This document shows, piece by piece, positions 24,938 to 31,996 of a stretch of DNA of 33,608 nt; positions within the stretch are counted from its first letter, which is position 1, and each line of letters opens with the position of its first letter. A program made the position numbers and the translations under genes. This DNA comes from Prevotella sp. (GTDB lineage: Bacteria; Bacteroidota; Bacteroidia; Bacteroidales; Bacteroidaceae): the NCBI GenBank assembly GCA_016283605.1, contig JAEENF010000131.1, positions 1-33,608 of the forward strand, written 5' to 3'. Under the pieces are notes generated by a model, which saw only the letters and a list, made by a program, of their open reading frames with translations, had not been told where the DNA came from and searched no databases.

Positions 24938-26164
24938 TTATTTCTTGCATTTAATAGAAAATGTATAGGGAAACTTCAGGTTGTAGAAGCCTTCGTGAAC
25001 TGTTGGGGCTCCCATGACGACCAGATAAAGGTGGCGTAACTGGTGTCCGGAGGGAACGGTAAACGTGTTGCCATTAACGGCTCCGTAGAGCGTCTCGTCA
25101 TTGGTGGTGACACCCACAAAGCCGTAGCGCAGGTTCTTACCGTTAACGCGCACACGGAATGTGCGGGCACTGAGGTCTGTGCGATTGTCCAGAAGGATGG
25201 CGTTGAAGCCATAGCTCTCGAGTGTGTCGACAGGTGCCAGCATGCCCTTACCCTGCGCCTTGAGTTCGGTATCGAAAGTGCAGGCATAGCTGCGTGTCTC
25301 GTTGCGGGCGTGTTGGAAGTCGAAGTTCACCAAGTGCTGGTAGCCTTGTAACATTTCATCGCAGAAAGCCGACTGTGAGAGGCCATAAAGGCGCATATAG
25401 GTAGATGCGGGATCTTCGCCGATACGTCCCTGACGGAACAGTTCGGCAATACTTTTCCGGCCATGTAGATCGCTCCACCACTGGATGACATAGGGTGAAT
25501 GGTAGATGTTCTCCATGTGGAGGAATGCCTTATGAGTGAGCTTCTTGAAGGCCTCAAAATGGTAGTTTTCGTCGGTAAGCCAGTCAGGATTCACCTGCCA
25601 TAGCATCCACTGTGAGGTCATCTCGAAAAATCCTGTACCGCCCCAGCACTGACCGATGCTGTCTGCCATGATCTGTGCCTGGAAGGAGTGTCCCAGTTCG
25701 TGGGCCATACAGTTCATCTTGACATCCTGTATGCGGTTGGGGGCTACCCAAAGTGCCCCGATAAAGTTATCATAGGTACCACCGTAGGCTGTTCCGTCGA
25801 GCGAGTAGTTCACCATTACCATCATTTTGTAGCGATCAGCCTTTGAAGGGCCTGTCACCCAACCCAGCGTATCGCGGAAGAAATGGTAGAAATGTTGTAC
25901 ACGATAGCGCAGGTTGTCCAGGCGGAATGCCATGGGTTTGCCCTCGAGCATTGGCGGATTATTCAGGTCCTGTCCGAAGCCCTTCTCCCACATAAAGATA
26001 AGGTCAGGGGTCTCGATGCTGCGTTGTAGTGACCACTGCGAAGTGTCGGCTCTAAGATTCATACCACGCAAGTCCTCAGGTACATAAATTAACTTATCAC
26101 CGTCGTTAGCCACGAGGGCCATCGAACAGCAAAAAAGCAGTGTTGTTAAGGCAGTCTTTATCAT
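24938..26164 (-). CDS. Secreted zincin-like (DUF6055-type) putative metallopeptidase
   Basis: 408 aa, first gene of the operon. Signal peptide ends near ALVANDG. The whole mature protein parallels the middle part of the CotH fusion downstream: YVPEDLRG against YIPEEWRW, YKMMVMVNYS against YKMMVLMNHT, GALWVAPN against NALWLNPA. The zinc motif is HELGH (H155, E156, H159), with E181 in FFEMTSQW as probable third ligand. This matches what I recall of DUF6055 proteins, whose activity is not established. Stop and next start are 17 nt apart, so it is co-transcribed with the CotH fusion. It is divergent from the GH146-like gene, with a shared regulatory region between them. Confidence 0.9.
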   Translation of the reverse strand: MIKTALTTLLFCCSMALVANDGDKLIYVPEDLRGMNLRADTSQWSLQRSIETPDLIFMWEKGFGQDLNNPPMLEGKPMAFRLDNLRYRVQHFYHFFRDTLGWVTGPSKADRYKMMVMVNYSLDGTAYGGTYDNFIGALWVAPNRIQDVKMNCMAHELGHSFQAQIMADSIGQCWGGTGFFEMTSQWMLWQVNPDWLTDENYHFEAFKKLTHKAFLHMENIYHSPYVIQWWSDLHGRKSIAELFRQGRIGEDPASTYMRLYGLSQSAFCDEMLQGYQHLVNFDFQHARNETRSYACTFDTELKAQGKGMLAPVDTLESYGFNAILLDNRTDLSARTFRVRVNGKNLRYGFVGVTTNDETLYGAVNGNTFTVPSGHQLRHLYLVVMGAPTVHEGFYNLKFPYTFSIKCKK

Positions 26165-26195
26165 TGGTTATTGACGTTTGTGACCATTTACGCCA

Positions 26196-26203
26196 CAAAG
26201 GTA
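26196..26203 (-). promoter_or_regulatory. -7 box of the zincin/CotH/GH43/S9 operon
   Basis: Minus-strand TACCTTTG matches TAnnTTTG exactly. No good -33 TTTG is present, as expected for an activator-dependent promoter. Predicted leader about 25 nt. Confidence 0.7.
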
Positions 26204-26234
26204 AGTTATTTAAATGATTTCGAATGAAAAATCT

Positions 26235-26261
26235 GACCAAGAATATGACAAAATCGTCCAA
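26235..26261 (-). promoter_or_regulatory. 21-bp-spaced operator half-site pair for the minus-strand operon
   Basis: Minus-strand TTGGTC (26240-26235) and TTGGAC (26261-26256) are 21 bp apart and oriented toward the minus-strand promoter. There are 31 nt between the proximal site and the -7 box. Confidence 0.6.
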
Positions 26262-26282
26262 AATAGCGCAAAATTCATTGAA

Positions 26283-26309
26283 TTAGACAATATTTCAAAC
26301 ACTTTAGAC
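26283..26309 (+). promoter_or_regulatory. 21-bp-spaced operator half-site pair for the plus-strand operon
   Basis: TTAGAC at 26283 and again at 26304, exactly 21 bp apart, with 31 nt to the -7 box at 26341. This mirrors the arrangement on the other strand. Confidence 0.65.
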
Positions 26310-26340
26310 TATTTTTTTATGCTGATACCTAATAAATTAC

Positions 26341-26348
26341 TACTTTTG
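26341..26348 (+). promoter_or_regulatory. -7 box of the GH146/GH97/GH127 operon
   Basis: TACTTTTG is a perfect TAnnTTTG match. The -33 region (TTTTTTTAT) lacks a clear TTTG. Transcription would start near 26355. Confidence 0.75.
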
Positions 26349-26380
26349 AACCGTGAAGAAAAAAAATGACTGAAAAATAT

Positions 26381-29293
26381 ATGAAAAAGAGAATGGTTAC
26401 GGTTCTGGTGTCAGCACTGGTGTGCATAGGGCTATGGGCAGCAGGCAACCGCACGATAACGAGTGTTGAAAGTGTCAGCGTAGAGGCACCCGCAGGTTGT
26501 ACTCCACGCCTACCCTATCAGTTGTGGGTGACCTATGCTGACGGCACGGCTGAATACCGGCAGGTAAAATGGCTTAATTTCTGGGAAGCGACAGAGATGG
26601 CAGAGGCTGACGTTTCCATCAATCCTGTGGGTACAGAGTATAAGGTTCGTGGATTCCTTATCGGTGACAATACGACGCCTAACGGCTTTCCCGTGACGGC
26701 ACAGGTTCGTGTGACCGACAGTTCATGGCACGTGCCCTCGAACATTCCAGTGGCCGAGACGCTGCCATTGGACCAGGTGAGTATTGACGGTGACAACCGT
26801 CTGACATGGAACCGTGACCTGGATATCGATCAGCTCATCAGTCTGCCCGTGAAACAGCAACTGTATAACTATCGCGACACATACGGAATGTCTACAGAGG
26901 GCTATCCTGTGGCCGACGGCTGGGACTCGCCGACAACGAAACTGAAGGGTCACGGATCTGGCCACTATATGTCGGCCATGGCCATGGCTTTTGCCAGTTG
27001 TCAGGATCCTGCAAAGAAGGCCATCTTAAAGAAAAACATCAAAGAGATGGTTGACGTCCTGCGCGAGTGTCAGGAGAAGACCTTTGTGTGGAACGATAAG
27101 TTAGGCCGCTATTGGGAGGCTCGTGACTTTGCCCCTGAGGAGGAACTGAAACAGTTGCAGGGTACGTGGAAGGATTTCGACCGCTACAAGCAGCACTGCG
27201 AACAGTATGGCTACGGCTACCTGAACGCCATTCCAGCCCAGCACTGCGTACTGATAGAAATGTATCGCGCGTACAATAATGAAGAGTGGGTGTGGGCACC
27301 GTATTATTCGGTTCACAAACAGCTGGCAGGTCTAATTGACATTGCCACCTATATCGATGACAAGACCACAGCCCAAAAGGCACTGCTCATAGCTAAGGAT
27401 ATGGGGTTGTGGGTGTGGAACCGACTGCACTATCGTACCTTCGTCAAGAGCGACGGACGCCAGGACGAGCGTCGTTCACGTCCTGGCAACCGCCATGAAA
27501 TGTGGAATATGTATATTGCCGGCGAAGTGGGAGGTATTGCGGAGTCACTGGCACGACTCTCGGAGATGACTGGTAACAAAGAGGAAAAAGCCCACCTGTT
27601 AGAGGCTGCTAACTATTTTGACAGTCCGGCATTCTTCAATCCATTAGCTAAGAATGTAGACGCCATCCGTACGCGCCATGCCAATCAGCATATACCTATG
27701 GTAACTGGTGCGTTGCGCTCGTTCCGTAGCAACAATAATCCGTACTACTATAATCTGGCTCAGAATTTCTGGACTATGATACAGGGGCGCTACCGCTATG
27801 CCATGGGTGGTGTGGGTAATGGTGAAATGTTTCGACAGCCTTATTCACAGATTACTTCGATGGCAAACAACGTCAGCAGTTGGGGCGGGCACATCGTCCC
27901 TGAATCGACTATTAACGAGACGTGCTGTGCCTATAACTTAGCAAAGCTCACCAAGGATCTGAACTGCTTCAATCCTGACGATGCACGCTATATGGACTAC
28001 TACGAGCGCGTGCTTTACAATCAGATTATTGGATCAGTGAATCCCCGTGAGTATCAGACAGTCTACCAGTATGCCGTGGGTATCGATGCCTCGAAACCTT
28101 GGGGTAATGAGACTCCACAGTCTACCTGCTGTGGTGGTACGGGTGTCGAGAACCACGTGAAATATCAGGAGGCAGTTTACTTCGTCAACGATAATACGCT
28201 GTGGGTGGCACTATATATGCCTACGACGGCTAACTGGTCCCAGAAGGGTGTCATCATCCGTCAGGAATGCCAATGGCCTGCTGAGAAGTCGATAATTAAA
28301 GTTCTTAAGAGTCAAGTACCAGAAGCCAAGAGTAGGTTTGCCATGAAACTTCGTGTCCCTTACTGGGCTACTCAAGGATTTGATGTGAAACTGAATGGCA
28401 AAAGTATTGCCAAGCACTATCAACCATCTAGCTATGTCGAGATTCCCACACGCACATGGTCGTCGGAAGATGTAGTTGAGGTCGTGATGCCCTTCACCAA
28501 GCACCTCGATTTCGGTCCTGACAAGATGGAAACGGCTCCTGCTTACGAGGAAGATGGCAAAACGCAGTATACGCCTATGTGGACGGGAGCCTTTATGTAC
28601 GGTCCACTGGTAATGGCTGCTACGGGCATCAGAAACTGGGACGAAGCTACTATTGATGTGCGTAGCGACTTGAGTGATGTGGTGCTCAATGGTGCCAAAG
28701 GCATTACGGGCTATGATGCCAACCTATATACGCTGACGTGGAACGGATGTAATTTTGTTCCTGACTATGCTTGTGACGAACACGCCACCCATTATTTCCG
28801 CATGAACATCCCTTCATCAAACAGTGTAATTGGTGGTACTCTTGCCGATATTGATAAATCGCAACTCCGTGAACTGCTTATTATCGCCAAACAGCGCGTT
28901 GACGAACAGCAGGCATGGAACGCTCTGACAGTAAAGGTACCCGAATACGCTCCTTGGGCTCCGCACGGTTTTGCACGCATGACAGAGCAGATGACGTTGA
29001 CCCAGAGCTGCCTTGAAGCCTCTGACGACAAGTATACTCAAGAGGAAATTGACAAAGCGGCCGGTGCTCTGAATGCTGTTATTAACACCATGCGTCCTGG
29101 CAATCTTGCCGAACTCGAGGATATGCAAGAGCTGTTACAGGTGCTCGACGAGGTGAAGAAGAGCGACCACAAGGATGCCGCAACGCACGAGGCCATCAAC
29201 TATGCCGGTATGGTCATCCGCTATGTCAGCAACGGTAGTGGCACAAGAGATATGATTAATCGTGCAACAAGACAGCTTAGTGAAGTGAAGTGA
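26381..29293 (+). CDS. GH146-like (DUF1680 clan) putative beta-L-arabinofuranosidase
   Basis: 970 aa from ATG 26381; ATG 26366 is in frame but would leave a leader of only about 10 nt. After the signal peptide an Ig-like domain (bacterial group-4 type, about residues 25-110: RLPYQLWVTYADG) precedes the alpha/alpha-barrel catalytic domain (about 130-620). Predicted zinc and catalytic residues are E513 and C515 (NETCCAYN) and C583-C584 (STCCGGTGVENHVKY). The CC-GxGxENHxKY form is typical of GH146 rather than classical GH127. In this clan one Cys of the CC pair is the nucleophile held by zinc. A beta-sandwich follows, then an unusual helical C-terminal extension of about 160 residues (LLIIAKQRVDEQ onward, FIVAR-like). 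First gene of its operon. Known GH146 activity is release of beta-L-arabinofuranose; the natural substrate here is inferred. Confidence 0.94.
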   Translation: MKKRMVTVLVSALVCIGLWAAGNRTITSVESVSVEAPAGCTPRLPYQLWVTYADGTAEYRQVKWLNFWEATEMAEADVSINPVGTEYKVRGFLIGDNTTPNGFPVTAQVRVTDSSWHVPSNIPVAETLPLDQVSIDGDNRLTWNRDLDIDQLISLPVKQQLYNYRDTYGMSTEGYPVADGWDSPTTKLKGHGSGHYMSAMAMAFASCQDPAKKAILKKNIKEMVDVLRECQEKTFVWNDKLGRYWEARDFAPEEELKQLQGTWKDFDRYKQHCEQYGYGYLNAIPAQHCVLIEMYRAYNNEEWVWAPYYSVHKQLAGLIDIATYIDDKTTAQKALLIAKDMGLWVWNRLHYRTFVKSDGRQDERRSRPGNRHEMWNMYIAGEVGGIAESLARLSEMTGNKEEKAHLLEAANYFDSPAFFNPLAKNVDAIRTRHANQHIPMVTGALRSFRSNNNPYYYNLAQNFWTMIQGRYRYAMGGVGNGEMFRQPYSQITSMANNVSSWGGHIVPESTINETCCAYNLAKLTKDLNCFNPDDARYMDYYERVLYNQIIGSVNPREYQTVYQYAVGIDASKPWGNETPQSTCCGGTGVENHVKYQEAVYFVNDNTLWVALYMPTTANWSQKGVIIRQECQWPAEKSIIKVLKSQVPEAKSRFAMKLRVPYWATQGFDVKLNGKSIAKHYQPSSYVEIPTRTWSSEDVVEVVMPFTKHLDFGPDKMETAPAYEEDGKTQYTPMWTGAFMYGPLVMAATGIRNWDEATIDVRSDLSDVVLNGAKGITGYDANLYTLTWNGCNFVPDYACDEHATHYFRMNIPSSNSVIGGTLADIDKSQLRELLIIAKQRVDEQQAWNALTVKVPEYAPWAPHGFARMTEQMTLTQSCLEASDDKYTQEEIDKAAGALNAVINTMRPGNLAELEDMQELLQVLDEVKKSDHKDAATHEAINYAGMVIRYVSNGSGTRDMINRATRQLSEVK

Positions 29294-29329
29294 CATAATG
29301 TAGTAACGATATAACAGAATAACAAAGGA

Positions 29330-31996
29330 ATGAAAAAAATACTGACCCTTGTCATCAGCATGATAGTTACTTGTGGACAGTTGTCTGCCAAGGACTATAC
29401 ATTGGTTTCGCCCAATGGTAAGAATGAGGTGACCATCAGCAACGGGATCACACTGAAGGTATCGCGGCAGGGTAGAGAGGTTGTTTCCGTCAAGGCCAAC
29501 CTCAACGACCGTGATTTCAAGGTGAAAAATGTGAAAATATCGAAAGTGCTGAAGCATCATGTTAAGGCACCTTTCTACCGCCAGTCTGAGTTTGATGACA
29601 TCTTTCGCCAAGCCATTGTATATATCGACCGCGACCTGACAATGGAGGTACGTGCTTATGATGAGGGCGTGGCCTATAAATTCGTCAACTCAGTGAAGGG
29701 AGAAACCATTATAAAGGATGAAACGGCCGACTTTGTTTTCCCAGAAGACGCCAAAGCCTGGCTCTCGTATTCTACCAATAAAGACAACCCCTATGCTATG
29801 GCATTCCAGAACACCTACGACGAGACCATGCTTAGCAAGGCCAAGGATACGCCAGTCTTTCTGCCTGCAACGGTACAAAGTGGTGGTGTGAAAGTGACCA
29901 TCCTTGAAAGCGACTTGCACTCCTATCCCGGCATGTTCCTTAAGGTCAACGGCATACAACTAAAAGCTACTTTTGCTAAGTATCCCAAGAAAATGGCCTA
30001 CTACAGATGGCGCGGCATGAGCTATGTAGCTGAAACTGAGAACTATATTGCCAAGACGGCAGGAACGGACTGCTTCCCCTGGCGCGTGATGGCAATCACA
30101 GAGAAGGACACAGAAATGCCCACGAACAATCTGGTATATGCTTTGGCACGTGCCAACCAGATAGGCGACACAAGCTGGATCAAACCCGGCAAAGTGGCTT
30201 GGGACTGGTGGAACGATTGGAACTTAAAGGGTGTCGATTTTGAAGCAGGCATCAATACTCGTACGTACGAGTATTATATCGATTTTGCCGCCAAGAATCA
30301 TATCGCATATGTGGTGCTTGACGAGGGATGGTATGACTCTGCCAAGGGTGACATCATGCATGCTGTCAAGGATATTGATCTCAAACATCTCATTAACTAC
30401 GCCCAGCAGAAAGGTGTCGGCATTGTACTCTGGACTGTGTTCAACGTGCTCGACGAACACCTGAAGGAGGCTTGTGAAAGCTATGCTAAGATGGGAATCA
30501 AAGGTTTTAAGGTCGACTTTCTTGACCGTAACGATCAGACGGCTGTCGAGATGGGCGAGCGCATTGCCAAGACGTGTGCACATTATCATCTGTTTCTCGA
30601 CTACCACGGATACTTTACTCCCACAGGTATGAATCGCACTTATCCAAATATTCTGAATTACGAGGGTGTATTCGGAATGGAAGAGTGCCGCTGGGCAAAA
30701 AAGGAAACGGATATACCTCGCTACGATGTGACCTTTCCTTATATCCGAGGGATGGCAGGCAATGTTGACTTCACACCAGGTGCCATGCGTAACGGTACGA
30801 AAAACAACTGGGTAGAATGCTACCAAAACCCAGTTTCAATGGGTACGCGCTGTCACCAGTTGGCCTGTTACGTGCTGCATGATTCTCCCTTCACTATGCT
30901 ATGTGACGCGCCCACGAACTACGAGCGGGAGCAAGAATGCACAGATTTGATAACGAGTATACCAGACACATTCGATGAAACAAGGGTCTTGCAAGGTCAA
31001 ATAGGAAGTTATATTGTCACTGCTCGCCGTAAAGATAACGACTGGTATGTAGGTGGACAAGCGAACTGGGACGGGAAGGGAATCGAACTGTCTCTCGACT
31101 TCTTAAATCCTAGTGAAACTTATGAAGCAACTATCGTCTCCGATGGTGTAAATGCAAATCATAATGCTGAGGACTATGATATACAAGTAAAATATGTCAA
31201 AGCATCCGACAAATTAAATATCCGTATGGCATCTGGCGGAGGATTTCTTATTATATTCAAATGCCTCCAGTCTGGTGCAATTCAGCCTGTACCTTCAGGA
31301 AAAAGTATTCCAGACTTCTACAAAAAATATTTAGAGGCATACGGTCTCTACATTACCTCATCAGAAAAAGTCCGAAACGAGGCATTGCTACAAGCACGCG
31401 ACATTATGACACTCATGTTGGCTAAACGTCCTGACATCAAACAATATATGGCAAAACGAGGCTGTCACGTAATGGTCATCGGTGAGCAAGAAAAAACTTG
31501 TGACCTACCAGAATATTCACATTTATGTGATACACCAGAACATATCGCCTATTGGAACAAAAGGGCCAGAGGATTTGGCGGTGCACCAGAGGACGACTTG
31601 TCTTCGAGCTGTGGTGAAGAAAATCTCTTGGCTTTGCCTGGCGATCGTTACGAAGGAGAAAACATATTAATCCATGAATTCGCTCATCTGATTCATACAA
31701 TTGGTTTATTGGGGGTAGAACCCGATTTTAATCAAAAACTTGATGAAGTAATGAATCATGCAAAAAAGAATCATTTATGGGAAAACACTTATGCACTCAC
31801 TGACCGTTACGAGTATTTTGCAGAATGTGTACAATCATTCTTCAACTGCAATCGATATTCAAATCCAGCTAACGGAGTCCACAATGACATAAACAGACGA
31901 GACAAACTTAAGTCATACGATCCTATGATGTACCAACTACTATTAAATTATTTTAATGAAACAGATATTCCTATTAAAAACAAAATTCATGAATAA
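29330..31996 (+). CDS. GH97 (alpha-galactosidase-type) fused to a lethal-factor-like metallopeptidase domain
   Basis: 888 aa. Signal peptide ends near QLSAKD. Residues about 22-647 are a complete GH97: N-terminal beta-sandwich, TIM barrel (WDWWNDWN, YVVLDEGWYD) and C-terminal sheet. At the SusB-variable position it has GFKVDFLDR, giving D396 as probable nucleophile, and E451 (FGMEE) 55 residues later as acid/base. This matches my recollection of the retaining alpha-galactosidase branch and not the inverting alpha-glucosidase SusB. GH97 proteins normally end there. Here about 240 further residues carry HEFAH (H782, E783, H786) and E832 in YEYFAECVQSFF, an arrangement like anthrax lethal factor and Pro-Pro endopeptidases (M34). 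DNA of this tail is AT-richer (about 35% G+C at 31681-31860). 37 nt after the GH146 gene; its stop overlaps the next start. Confidence 0.93.
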   Translation: MKKILTLVISMIVTCGQLSAKDYTLVSPNGKNEVTISNGITLKVSRQGREVVSVKANLNDRDFKVKNVKISKVLKHHVKAPFYRQSEFDDIFRQAIVYIDRDLTMEVRAYDEGVAYKFVNSVKGETIIKDETADFVFPEDAKAWLSYSTNKDNPYAMAFQNTYDETMLSKAKDTPVFLPATVQSGGVKVTILESDLHSYPGMFLKVNGIQLKATFAKYPKKMAYYRWRGMSYVAETENYIAKTAGTDCFPWRVMAITEKDTEMPTNNLVYALARANQIGDTSWIKPGKVAWDWWNDWNLKGVDFEAGINTRTYEYYIDFAAKNHIAYVVLDEGWYDSAKGDIMHAVKDIDLKHLINYAQQKGVGIVLWTVFNVLDEHLKEACESYAKMGIKGFKVDFLDRNDQTAVEMGERIAKTCAHYHLFLDYHGYFTPTGMNRTYPNILNYEGVFGMEECRWAKKETDIPRYDVTFPYIRGMAGNVDFTPGAMRNGTKNNWVECYQNPVSMGTRCHQLACYVLHDSPFTMLCDAPTNYEREQECTDLITSIPDTFDETRVLQGQIGSYIVTARRKDNDWYVGGQANWDGKGIELSLDFLNPSETYEATIVSDGVNANHNAEDYDIQVKYVKASDKLNIRMASGGGFLIIFKCLQSGAIQPVPSGKSIPDFYKKYLEAYGLYITSSEKVRNEALLQARDIMTLMLAKRPDIKQYMAKRGCHVMVIGEQEKTCDLPEYSHLCDTPEHIAYWNKRARGFGGAPEDDLSSSCGEENLLALPGDRYEGENILIHEFAHLIHTIGLLGVEPDFNQKLDEVMNHAKKNHLWENTYALTDRYEYFAECVQSFFNCNRYSNPANGVHNDINRRDKLKSYDPMMYQLLLNYFNETDIPIKNKIHE

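Noticed and set aside
29294-29329. Promoter or terminator between GH146 and GH97 genes
   Set aside because: Only 36 nt, with no stem and no TAnnTTTG box; treated as an operon spacer.
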